A stretch of DNA of 64,000 nucleotides from Geminocystis sp. NIES-3709 (lineage in GTDB: Bacteria > Cyanobacteriota > Cyanobacteriia > Cyanobacteriales > Cyanobacteriaceae), in NCBI RefSeq assembly GCF_001548115.1, contig NZ_AP014821.1, positions 3,661,262 to 3,725,261 on the forward strand, given 5' to 3'. Positions 28,108-36,224 of the stretch are shown one piece after another; position 1 is the first letter of the stretch, and every line of letters begins with the position of its first letter. Below the pieces are notes generated by a model. It was not told where the DNA came from, did not search any database, and worked only from the letters and a program-made list of their open reading frames with translations. The position numbers and the translations under genes were made by a program.

Positions 28108-31100
28108 CTAAAAACGAATATCCCCTTTTACACTTCCAATAAAATTACCACTTTCACTCGAACCTAACTCAACTCTCATGGAGATAGGTGTATCGGGTAG
28201 TTTATACTCAATAATACCACCATAGCTAGTTTCTAATTCTCGGCTATTAAATCCTAAATTCAAATCAATATAGTTGCGTAGATAAGGACCGATCGAAATA
28301 TTGAGACCCATTTTTTGTAACACTTCCACACCATAATAAATCTGTGTTCCTAATTCAACATTACCTTTAAAAATAGGGCCATCAATTAAACTAAATCGAC
28401 CATTAAATAAACCAATAACACTACCATTACTATATTGAGGAATAATACCCAAAGAACTGGTTAAAGATAAACCATAGCCTTTAGTTTGACGGGAATAAGT
28501 ATAAGCGAGGGTAACTTGCCAAGGATTATTGCTATTATTGGCACTATTCCAACTGAACCGCAAAAAAGGTACATGGGTATTAATAGCAGATAATTGTTTA
28601 TTATCATCAAACTCCACATTGGTTGAAGTAGTGCTAACTACAGCATTGACATATACGCCTACACTTGGTTCATAAATACCAAAATCATTACGCTTCACTT
28701 CTCCAGCCGCCTGATTATCGATATTAAACCAAACTCCAGAGTTAACGGTATAATTCCAATCATCGGATGTTCCAGCATACACTAATTCCACGCTAGGGAG
28801 GAAAAGATAACCGTTGTAATACTTATTTTCGATCGTCCTTACATCAGTTTTTTGTAATACCAGTCGATCGAAAGCTAAATCAAAAGTTGCGATGGGAGTG
28901 GGAATAGCCGTTAAATCCCTAGAATTAAATTCTTGCACAAATTTCTTACCTTCGGGACTAATTAAAACAACTTGACTAGCAGAAGATTCATTGATTGGTT
29001 GTCCATTATTTTCAAAGGCAATGGGTTGTATTGGTAAAGTGTTACCTAAAAAAGTCAAAGGGCCTAAACTGCGATTAGATAACCTTGCTGATTGAACAGT
29101 GGTTTCTCCTTCTCGCCACTCTCCGACATCACTTTGAATAAATTGTACTGCCCGTTGAATATTACCAGTTTTGATTTGAAAAATGCTGGAATTTGTAGGA
29201 GTAATCTTACTAGGAAAAGTTACATAACCAGAAACTTGGTTTAAACTACTAGCTAAATTAGCATAGGCTAAAGTTGTATTTAGTCGTAAATTAATATTTC
29301 TTCTTTCTTCAGAAGTCGCCTTAGTATTTAAGGGTTTAAATAATTCATTGTTATTTCGTTGTTTTTTCGCCTCCTTAATACTATCGTTTAATTTTTCCAT
29401 ATTAAACACATCAAAAAAACCTCCCATTAACATCCCAATGGTAGAGTTAATACTCTGTACTTCATCTAATCGACCTCCACCTTCTAAGGGTACTGTTAAA
29501 GAAAATCCTGGATTGGCGAATAAATTATAAAAAGTCGCCTCTACATCCTCTTTAGAATATTGAAGAACAAAGCGATTATTTAACGCACTAACATAAATAC
29601 GATACCAGTCATATTGATTTTCATCGATGTTAAAAGTATTAATTTCCGGCGGTTGAATACCTAATCCTAACCATAACAAAGAGTTCCAATAGTGATAATT
29701 TTTTTGTTTTTCATCTAAAAAAGGATTAACTAAAATCGTCAATAAATCTTTATTATCAAACTTTCCTTCTTGAGCAATTTTAATACCGGGAGCGGAAGTA
29801 ATATCTGGATTAAAAATAGTAGCACGTTCTCCTGTAACAGTATTATTCCAAGAAATCCCCAGACTTTCCAAAATTTGTGGTGATATTGTTGCTCCTTCTT
29901 TTATATCTATGTCTGCTAAAGCTCGTAAATCGGAAGTGGGGAAACCTTGTAAGATTAAAGGTGCATTTTCAATATCCAAATTAGCAAATAAAGCCCCTCC
30001 TCCTCTGGGATTAAAAGTTGAAGCAACACCTATTTGATTATCATTAATAGCTGTAGGAGAAGGCAAAATTACTACCTCATTATTGCCTTGAGTTAAACTA
30101 TCGGTATTTAATTCTACATCTCCGGCGGACACTCCTTCAGGATTTCTCAATTGTCCAGCAGTACTAATAACTCGATAATTTGATAAATCATCTATTTTAA
30201 ACAACCGTTGTAAATCATTAGGAATTACCCACACAGCTTGATAACCACTAAAACTTTGTCTTTGGGTTAAAGTTTGGGCTAAGGTTTGATTCGTTTGTTT
30301 TCCTTGATAAACAATCCCCGCTAACCCTCCTCCTATTTCTCCTACGATAACATTATCTTCCAGTACCCAATATAGTTGATGACGATGGGAAAAAGCACCT
30401 ATACCAACTTTATTCAATACGGGGTTATTGTCTGATTGTCTTAAATCTAGGTTTATATATAATTCTTCTGTTCTCGGTTTAAAAATTAGAGGGGAAAAAG
30501 TTAAGTTATCTGAACCATTTACAATCCAAGGATAACGAACAGCAGTATTACTCATGGCATTAGTTATCAATTCCTCTACGATTTGATAGGTTATCTTTGG
30601 AGGTTCGGTGGTGTCTGGTATTTTTTCGATCGTAGGATCTGGTTTTTCTTCTTCTATTGGTTCTTTTACTGGAGGTTGAGGATCAAGAATACGATCGATA
30701 GGAGCAACTTCTGCAATGGTATCATCGAGAATAAAATTATTATCTAGTTGAGCAATAAAAGGATTAATATTCACCCCTTCCACAAAACAATTCTCATCAC
30801 AAAGTAAAGGATTAGACGGTACTGTTTCGATCGCCACTTGGGGTGTAGGATTAGGGAGAAATAGTTGCGCCAGATCCCAATTTTCTCGTTGTGCCATCAA
30901 AAAAGGAGTTAAATTCACCCCTTCCACAAAACAATTCTCATCACAAAGTAAAGGATTAGACGGTACTGTCTCGATCGCCACTTGGGGTGTAGGATTAGGG
31001 AGAAATAGTTGCGCCAGATCCCAATTTTCTCGTTGTGCCATCAAAAAAGGAGTTAAATTCACCCCTTCCACAAAACAATTCTCATCACAAAGTAAAGGAT

Positions 31101-31785
31101 TAGACGGTACTGTCTCGATCGCCACTTGAGGTGTAGGATTAGGGAGAAATAGTTGCGCCAGATCCCAATTTTCTCGTTGTGCCATCAAAAAAGGAGTTAA
31201 ATTCACCCCTTCCACAAAACAATTCTCATCACAAAGTAAAGGATTAGACGGTACTGTCTCGATCGCCACTTGAGGAGTAGGATTAGGTAGAAATAGTTGC
31301 GCCAGATCCCAATTTTCTCGTTGTGCCATCAAAAAAGGAGTTAAATTCACCCCTTCCACAAAACAATTCTCATCACAAAGTAAAGGATTAGACGGTACTG
31401 TTTCGATCGCTACTTGAGGAGTAGGATTAGGTAAAAATAGTTGGGCAATATTTTCTTCTTCATCTAACTGAGCAATAACAGGAAATTCAACAGGTAAAGT
31501 TTCGTGCGCGTAGCGTGCCTTTGGCATCGATTTATCTTCAATATTTTGTGTTGTAATAGGAGGAGAGGGGATTTTCGTTTCGGTTTCGGTTTCGGTTTCG
31601 GTTTCGGTTTCGGTTAATTTTTGGGATAAAACAATAGACTTAGTGTCTCTGTTGGACTCCTTATCAGGAGATATCATTGCTGAAGTATTTTTATTAGTAC
31701 CACAAAATACACCACTCAGTATCAATATTATCAAGAGTATTTTATTGATTAATTTATTATTAATAATTATGTTTTTTAACTTCAT
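28108..31785 (-). CDS. Large repeat-bearing outer-membrane protein (predicted beta-barrel)
   Basis: This 1225-residue protein begins with a lysine-rich signal sequence (about residues 1-36, core ILLIILILSGVFCG). A TE-dipeptide run (about 57-70) and five 48-residue repeats (about 113-345, each with PNPTPQVAIETVPSNPLLCD and CFVEGVN) follow, then a proline/glutamate linker. The rest (about 390-1225) is beta-rich, with many short alternating strands in the final 250 residues and a terminal Phe (KGDIRF), as in outer-membrane barrels. It has no recognised family. Each repeat has two cysteines (CDENC), a possible disulfide. It is divergent from the two module proteins. Confidence 0.75.
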   Translation of the reverse strand: MKLKNIIINNKLINKILLIILILSGVFCGTNKNTSAMISPDKESNRDTKSIVLSQKLTETETETETETETKIPSPPITTQNIEDKSMPKARYAHETLPVEFPVIAQLDEEENIAQLFLPNPTPQVAIETVPSNPLLCDENCFVEGVNLTPFLMAQRENWDLAQLFLPNPTPQVAIETVPSNPLLCDENCFVEGVNLTPFLMAQRENWDLAQLFLPNPTPQVAIETVPSNPLLCDENCFVEGVNLTPFLMAQRENWDLAQLFLPNPTPQVAIETVPSNPLLCDENCFVEGVNLTPFLMAQRENWDLAQLFLPNPTPQVAIETVPSNPLLCDENCFVEGVNINPFIAQLDNNFILDDTIAEVAPIDRILDPQPPVKEPIEEEKPDPTIEKIPDTTEPPKITYQIVEELITNAMSNTAVRYPWIVNGSDNLTFSPLIFKPRTEELYINLDLRQSDNNPVLNKVGIGAFSHRHQLYWVLEDNVIVGEIGGGLAGIVYQGKQTNQTLAQTLTQRQSFSGYQAVWVIPNDLQRLFKIDDLSNYRVISTAGQLRNPEGVSAGDVELNTDSLTQGNNEVVILPSPTAINDNQIGVASTFNPRGGGALFANLDIENAPLILQGFPTSDLRALADIDIKEGATISPQILESLGISWNNTVTGERATIFNPDITSAPGIKIAQEGKFDNKDLLTILVNPFLDEKQKNYHYWNSLLWLGLGIQPPEINTFNIDENQYDWYRIYVSALNNRFVLQYSKEDVEATFYNLFANPGFSLTVPLEGGGRLDEVQSINSTIGMLMGGFFDVFNMEKLNDSIKEAKKQRNNNELFKPLNTKATSEERRNINLRLNTTLAYANLASSLNQVSGYVTFPSKITPTNSSIFQIKTGNIQRAVQFIQSDVGEWREGETTVQSARLSNRSLGPLTFLGNTLPIQPIAFENNGQPINESSASQVVLISPEGKKFVQEFNSRDLTAIPTPIATFDLAFDRLVLQKTDVRTIENKYYNGYLFLPSVELVYAGTSDDWNYTVNSGVWFNIDNQAAGEVKRNDFGIYEPSVGVYVNAVVSTTSTNVEFDDNKQLSAINTHVPFLRFSWNSANNSNNPWQVTLAYTYSRQTKGYGLSLTSSLGIIPQYSNGSVIGLFNGRFSLIDGPIFKGNVELGTQIYYGVEVLQKMGLNISIGPYLRNYIDLNLGFNSRELETSYGGIIEYKLPDTPISMRVELGSSESGNFIGSVKGDIRF
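30770..31448 (-). repeat. 144-bp tandem repeat inside the barrel gene
   Basis: Unit boundaries fall at 30770, 30914, 31058, 31202 and 31346, exactly 144 bp apart. The inner copies are almost identical in DNA with only scattered silent changes, and the outer copies diverge. In protein this is five 48-residue units. The near-identity shows recent duplication and makes the number of units likely to vary among strains. Confidence 0.9.
31502..31530. repeat. Short dispersed-type repeat inserted in frame
   Basis: TCGTGCGCGTAGCGTGCC and the palindrome TGCCTTTGGCA (31516-31526) stand out as G+C-rich in this AT-rich gene. Similar GCGTAGCGTGCC words are dispersed through many cyanobacterial genomes. 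Here it adds the peptide KARYAHET in frame. Confidence 0.45.
31577..31615. repeat. TTTCGG hexanucleotide tandem repeat
   Basis: About six consecutive TTTCGG units lie near the 5' end of the barrel gene and encode Thr-Glu dipeptides on the minus strand. Changes by whole units keep the reading frame. Confidence 0.8.
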
Positions 31786-32562
31786 GAATCAATTTTTAAA
31801 AGTGCCATATATGTGAGTGTATTCGTACAAATTTTAATACAAAAAATAAGTAGAAATATCAAAAAAAGTTATTACATTAACTTTCCATAGTAATGATATT
31901 ATCTTTCGATTATCTTAAAATAATAACTTAATTATAAGTAATTTCACTGAGTTTTTTTCCTATAACTTTCATAATTTATGATTTATTCGATCGAATTTAA
32001 CTTCCTTCTCATTAACTACATAAGCTGAACTTACACAAAAAGATCTAAGCATATTATAAGTATTATCTTTATTAACTCCATATATGGCATTTTCTATATT
32101 TATTTGCGAAACTTGTCATAAAATAAAGAAGAAGTAATGTTGTTGTTAAAATTTATAGATAAAAGAGCTTAAACACTTTTTGAGGTTAAACCTCTCACTA
32201 ATATATCAATAATTGTGTATAGATAAATGAAAGATTAAAAATTTGTATTAAATATTTAAGTGTTAGATTTTACTTCTTAAAAAGAAATTATGTGGATTAT
32301 TTATATAAGTTTTTCATGTATCAATTTATTTTGATATATCTTTTGTAAAAATCAATTATTAAAAAATTTTTCAAAAAAAAAGTTCAAAATATCAAATTGC
32401 GAATATAATGAGTATAGCACTTAAGATTTATAGAAATAATTATTAGTTGTCAAAATTGATTTTCCTTAAAATATAGTTATAAGGAAATCTAGCACAATTT
32501 ACAAATATTTCTATAAACCTAAAAGTGACTAATCTCATAAAAAGTCAAAATAACTTAGAATT
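31786..32562. other. 777-bp AT-rich divergent regulatory region
   Basis: No ORF with family features is seen on either strand. A perfect hairpin-like GAGGTT-A-AACCTC lies at 32182-32194. Close to the downstream gene are TTGTCA (32447-32452), TATAGT (32472-32477) and a seven-base inverted repeat (32461-32487). It is unusually long and probably holds the promoters of both the barrel gene and the single-module gene. Confidence 0.5.
32461..32487. promoter_or_regulatory. Inverted repeat over the putative -10 of the single-module gene
   Basis: TTTCCTT (32461-32467) and AAGGAAA (32481-32487) are perfect inverted arms with centres 20 bp apart, about two helical turns. They flank a TATAGT at 32472-32477. 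This is the geometry of a dimeric repressor or activator site; the protein is unknown. Confidence 0.35.
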
Positions 32563-33009
32563 ATGAACAATTTTCGTAAGACCTTACTAACCCTCGGTGT
32601 AATTGGTTTAGGTTCTGTTGTCGCTCCTTCCGCATTTGCTCAAAGTTATGCTTCCGGTAGTTCCACCATCGTTTTAATGAACGGTGCTAGTCAATCAGTA
32701 GGTGCAGAAATTTCTATTCCTAGTGGTCTTACCTTTCTTGGTACTGCTGGTAATGGAGAAGTAACAGTAACCCCTACTTTGGGAGTACCCGGTGACGGTA
32801 CTGCTGATACTGGTTTAGCTATCAACGAACAAGAGATTACGACTTTAGTTGTTGATCCTGGTCTTCCAGATGCGAGTATCTTATCAGCAACACCGACTAC
32901 ATTTACTGCTGCTGCTGCTGCTGCTCTTGTTGCTGCTACTACGGCGGCAGATCTTCAAGCACAAGTATCCATTATCCGTGCTGGTGCTGGTGTTGACGGT
33001 TTAGAATAA
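32563..33009 (+). CDS. Secreted single-module protein (IRAG-type module)
   Basis: The 148-residue protein has a clear signal peptide (about residues 1-26, cleavage after AFA-Q). The mature part is one module: a Ser/Thr-rich beta-like start (SGSSTIVLMNGASQSVGAEI), LPSGL-like LTFLG, a turn-rich centre, an LVVDPG element, an alanine-rich helix (TAAAAAALVAATT) and a C-terminal QVSIIRAGAGVDGLE. The same module occurs four times in the protein at 34315-35949, ending in almost the same residues. I do not recognise the family. It is probably extracellular or periplasmic. Confidence 0.75.
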   Translation: MNNFRKTLLTLGVIGLGSVVAPSAFAQSYASGSSTIVLMNGASQSVGAEISIPSGLTFLGTAGNGEVTVTPTLGVPGDGTADTGLAINEQEITTLVVDPGLPDASILSATPTTFTAAAAAALVAATTAADLQAQVSIIRAGAGVDGLE

Positions 33010-33033
33010 TCTTAGTTTTAAACCTTTCTAAAT

Positions 33034-33120
33034 AAATCTCCCTTTTTGTTGAATAAGGGTTTTCCCTCCTCTTATCATACTCCTGTTAATAAAAGGAGGT
33101 AGAGGGGGATTTTGTTTTTT
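33034..33120 (+). terminator. Rho-independent terminator after the single-module gene
   Basis: AAATCTCCC (33034-33042) can pair with GGGGGATTT (33105-33113, overlapping the T-run start), with an inner stem CTCCT/AGGAG at 33080-33098. A T-rich stretch to 33120 follows. Confidence 0.5.
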
Positions 33121-33229
33121 TATGAACTATTATCTCACAATGAAATTTATACTCAGATCTTGCACCTCGTTTAAAATGGACTGATGAGGGGAAGCAAAAG
33201 TAATAAGAATTGATGTTAACAGTATAAAA

Positions 33230-33277
33230 ATTGATTTTCTTATTTTTGTCTATATTGATTTTCTTATTTTTGTCTAT
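33230..33277. repeat. 24-bp exact tandem duplication
   Basis: ATTGATTTTCTTATTTTTGT plus CTAT occurs twice in a row at 33230-33253 and 33254-33277. Confidence 0.85.
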
Positions 33278-33334
33278 TAAGTATTTATGTTCTAATGCAA
33301 GATCTCAGTTATAGCAATTTGATCGAACTCAGGA

Positions 33335-33412
33335 CTCGATCGAACTTTATAAACTCTTATCTCGATAGAATTTTATGAATCGTTAGCTCGATCGAAATTG
33401 ATTAATCTTTAA
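33335..33412. repeat. 26-bp direct repeats, left array (three units)
   Basis: Units start at 33335, 33361 and 33387, each beginning CTCGAT and followed by GAACTTTATAAACTCTTA or variants. They have drifted more than those at 34124-34228 but keep the 26-bp period. The two arrays lie on either side of the toxin-antitoxin genes. Confidence 0.75.
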
Positions 33413-33547
33413 TACTTACGCATTTGTACCAAAAAGAAAGGTTTGGGAGATTGCATCGTGCCTCGCAATGACGGAATAACGATATTATTGAGTAAATTCT
33501 GATCTTTGAACTCGATCGATTTATAATCTGAGATAGATTAATAGTTA

Positions 33548-33775
33548 ATGGTTATCGGTATGTATCAATTATCTTTAAATTTAGAACAGATATTAGAGTT
33601 AGTTAAGCAATTACCTGAAGGAGAAAAAATTAGATTAAATCGTGAATTGGAAAAAGATATTATTCAAAGCCAAAAACAAGATCGAGAAATAACGGCAGTT
33701 TATACAAAAATGTCCGAACAGGCATTTTATCAAATTTGGGACAATCCAGATGATGCTGATTATGACAACTTATAG
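33548..33775 (+). CDS. Antitoxin of a MazF/PemK-type pair
   Basis: The 75-residue protein has an N-terminal helical region (LEQILELVKQLPEGEKIRL) and ends with YQIWDNPDDADYDNL, an ending typical of cyanobacterial antitoxins paired with MazF/PemK toxins. A second ATG at 33560 would remove four residues. Its end overlaps the toxin start, so translation of the two is coupled. It is expected to neutralise the toxin and repress their promoter; the DNA-binding part is not obvious. Confidence 0.75.
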   Translation: MVIGMYQLSLNLEQILELVKQLPEGEKIRLNRELEKDIIQSQKQDREITAVYTKMSEQAFYQIWDNPDDADYDNL

Positions 33776-34055
33776 TTTTGGTGAGATACTCCTTCTGCCT
33801 TTCCCTTTTACTGATCAAACTTCCCATAAAAAAAGACCTACTGCTGTTATTAGTTCTAATACTTATAATCAACACAAACCCGATATAATTATTATTGCCA
33901 TTACCAGTCAAATAAATACTCCTTTAACTGATGGTGAATTATCTATCATAAAATTTCGTGAGGCAGGTTTACTCAAACCCTCGATAATAAAGCCCGTTAT
34001 CACAACCATTGATAAAAATTTAGTGATTAAGAAATTAGGACAATTACAGATATAA
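33762..34055 (+). CDS. MazF/PemK-family mRNA interferase toxin
   Basis: The product is 97 residues from the ATG at 33762 (101 from the ATG at 33750). It has the MazF/PemK core: FGEILLLPFPFTDQ, HKKRPTAVISS with the conserved Arg-Pro, and AITSQI. Such toxins are sequence-specific ribosome-independent RNases. The start at 33762 overlaps the antitoxin gene by 14 bases. The length is a little shorter than usual (about 110) but all core motifs are present. Confidence 0.85.
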   Translation: MTTYSFGEILLLPFPFTDQTSHKKRPTAVISSNTYNQHKPDIIIIAITSQINTPLTDGELSIIKFREAGLLKPSIIKPVITTIDKNLVIKKLGQLQI

Positions 34056-34123
34056 GATTGTCGTAACTTACAAAATTTAATTCAAAAAATTATTGGTTAA
34101 AATTTAAGTCGTAATTTATTATC

Positions 34124-34228
34124 ACCGATCAAACTTTATAAATCATTAACTCGATCAAACTTTATAAATCATTAACTCGATCAAACTTTATAAATCATTA
34201 ACTCGATCGAATTATTTAAAATCATTAT
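34124..34228. repeat. 26-bp direct repeats, right array (about four units)
   Basis: Units of CTCGATCAAACTTTATAAAT plus CATTAA begin at 34124, 34150 and 34176 and are nearly identical. A fourth, degenerate unit starts at 34202, and the start of a fifth is at 34229. There are no spacers, so this is not a CRISPR. The same period and sequence occur at 33335-33412. Confidence 0.85.
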
Positions 34229-34314
34229 CTTGATCGAAAGTCTCAAAACCTTTATTTCATTATATTTTTAATAACCCCTAGGGGAAAATTATAATTTCTA
34301 GACAGGCTATTAAT

Positions 34315-35949
34315 ATGAATAAATATAAAACAATAATTTTATCGCTTCTTAGTACTATTACCATGATTTCCGCTACAGGTAAAAGTGTAATGGCTCAAGC
34401 CACCGCCACAGGTGCGATCGTGGAATTTAATCCCGTAACCGGTTATACTCAGTCCGTTAGTGGCGAAATAACTTTACCTACTGGTGCATTTAATGGCCCA
34501 TTAAATATTACTCCAGTGGTATCTGGTAGTGCAAGTCCTCTGGATCCGATAATTCCTTTTTTAATTATTAATCCGGGTGGGATTGATTTTTCTATTCCCC
34601 CAACTACTTTAAATGCTCAAGCGGCAGAAATTCTTTTAAATGCTTTTGATTTATCGGATATTGTCTCAATTTTGAGAGCTAATACTAATTTCCTTAGTAA
34701 TGGTACAGCAAATCAAGCGATCGCCACAGGTCAAACTACTTTACTTTATCCCGATGGCTCAACCCAATCCGTTAGCGGAGAAATTTCCTTACCGACAGGA
34801 CTTTATTATGAAGGAGCTAGTTCTCCCCAAGATGGTGGGGGAAATGACATAGATCCTACCTGTGGAATTGGTTCAGGTTGTTTAGTCATAGGTACTGTTT
34901 TTGATGAAGCACAAGATGTCCTGGCTAATCCTACTGGAGTGCCTCGTATTAAAGAATTGATTATTGATCCGGGTGTACCCAATATTGCTGGTTCAGGTTA
35001 TGATTTTAATGCCGCCGCTGCTTTCAAATTAACCGCAATTCCCCTAGCAGATCTTTCTGATATTGTTTCAGTTATTCGAGCAGGTAGTGGGATAAATGGC
35101 CCATTTTCCACTCAACTTCAAGCAAGGGCAATGGGTATGGTTATGGTAGGCACTCCTGATGGTACAACCCTATCGGTAAGTGGAGAAATAACCCTCCCCG
35201 CAGGATTATATTTTGATGGTACTTTATTTGATATTCCTGGTGGTGGTGTGGCTAATGTCGATAATGATTATTGTCCGGGTAGTAGTTGTTTAGCCGTTTT
35301 ACCTGATATTCGATGGAGGGATTCTCTTGATTCCAACTCAGCTTTTATTAATCAGTTGACGATTAACCCCGGTTTCGTCTCCCCCGGAGATCCAGCCAAT
35401 TTAACGGGGCTTTTCTCTCCTAGTTCTTTTGATTTTAATGCAGCTGTGGCAGGAAAACTATACGAATATATAGAACAAGATCAATTGACTCAAGATCAAT
35501 TAGCAAATATTGTTTCCGTAATCCGTGCCGGTGCCGGTAGTCGTGGTTTATCCCCCGAAAATCGACCTATAGCTAGAGCTTCCGGTAGTGCCACGATCGT
35601 TCTTCCTAACGGCTCTACTCAGTCTGTTTCCGCAGAATTAAGTCTTCCAACTTCTCTTTATTTTCTCGGTGCAGATCCTGCAAATATTCAAGATACTGAT
35701 GCTAGTACAGGATGTACTAATGGAACGGCTTGTTTTCTCCTTACCCCCAGTTTTGAACCGATTGATCCACTAAATCCCAATTTAGTAACTATTAGTCAAT
35801 TATCGATCGATCCCGGAAGTCCAAACGATCCTAGTACTATTCGAGGATGGGATTTTGATGCCGCCGCAGCCGATGCGTTAACCAAAGCAACAACTTTAGA
35901 GGCTCAGGTTTCCATTATTAGAGCAGGTGCTGGCAGTGGTTTAGAGTAA
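34315..35949 (+). CDS. Secreted protein with four IRAG-type modules
   Basis: The 544-residue protein has a signal peptide (about residues 1-28, cleavage after VMA-Q) followed by four tandem modules (about 29-132, 133-265, 266-420 and 421-544). Each runs from a beta-like segment with TQSVSGEITLPTG or similar, through a turn-rich centre, an (I/L)xIDPG element and FDFNAA(A) helix, to IVSVIRAGAG. Modules 2-4 contain a close cysteine pair (CGIGSGC, CPGSSC, CTNGTAC). The last module is most similar to the single-module protein at 32563. Function unknown; surface or matrix protein is inferred. Confidence 0.78.
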   Translation: MNKYKTIILSLLSTITMISATGKSVMAQATATGAIVEFNPVTGYTQSVSGEITLPTGAFNGPLNITPVVSGSASPLDPIIPFLIINPGGIDFSIPPTTLNAQAAEILLNAFDLSDIVSILRANTNFLSNGTANQAIATGQTTLLYPDGSTQSVSGEISLPTGLYYEGASSPQDGGGNDIDPTCGIGSGCLVIGTVFDEAQDVLANPTGVPRIKELIIDPGVPNIAGSGYDFNAAAAFKLTAIPLADLSDIVSVIRAGSGINGPFSTQLQARAMGMVMVGTPDGTTLSVSGEITLPAGLYFDGTLFDIPGGGVANVDNDYCPGSSCLAVLPDIRWRDSLDSNSAFINQLTINPGFVSPGDPANLTGLFSPSSFDFNAAVAGKLYEYIEQDQLTQDQLANIVSVIRAGAGSRGLSPENRPIARASGSATIVLPNGSTQSVSAELSLPTSLYFLGADPANIQDTDASTGCTNGTACFLLTPSFEPIDPLNPNLVTISQLSIDPGSPNDPSTIRGWDFDAAAADALTKATTLEAQVSIIRAGAGSGLE

Positions 35950-35975
35950 TAAAAATGATGAAAAAGAGAACCTAG

Positions 35976-36000
35976 GGTGGGCAATGCTCACCTTTTTTTT
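35976..36000 (+). terminator. Rho-independent terminator after the four-module gene
   Basis: GGTGGGC-AAT-GCTCACC (35976-35992, one G-T wobble) is followed by eight T residues. It is a variant of the hairpin at 20986-21002. Confidence 0.85.
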
Positions 36001-36130
36001 ATGTATAGCAACAAGATGGATAAATCAGATAATTGTCAATTGTACATTATTCATTGTTGAACTTCTGCTATAAATGACAATGCACAAGATCAATACTGTA
36101 AATGTATTTTTTACAAATTTTAAAAATTTT

Positions 36131-36144
36131 GTTACGAAACATAC
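36131..36144 (+). promoter_or_regulatory. Possible NtcA site upstream of nrtA
   Basis: GTTACGAAACATAC fits the relaxed NtcA pattern GT-N10-AC (consensus GTA-N8-TAC). It lies about 80 bp before the nrtA start with an AT-rich TTTAAATAT near 36167 in the place expected for a -10 box. NtcA control of nrt operons is well known, but one half-site is imperfect. Confidence 0.45.
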
Positions 36145-36224
36145 AAACCTAACTAGAGTAAACCTTTTAAATATGTACATCAAACTTAACAAATACTCAA
36201 ATCAGTTAAAAAAGTTATCAATCT

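Larger units (their letters stand above)
33121..33547. other. Repeat-rich spacer before the toxin-antitoxin pair
   Basis: No gene is seen. It holds an exact 24-bp tandem duplication (33230-33277) and three 26-bp CTCGAT-type units (33335-33412). Confidence 0.6.

Noticed and set aside
31577-31615. TTTCGG repeat as a phase-variable switch
   Set aside because: The unit is six bases, so gain or loss does not shift the reading frame.
33335-34228. CRISPR array formed by the 26-bp repeats
   Set aside because: The units abut with no unique spacers, and no cas gene is present in the window.
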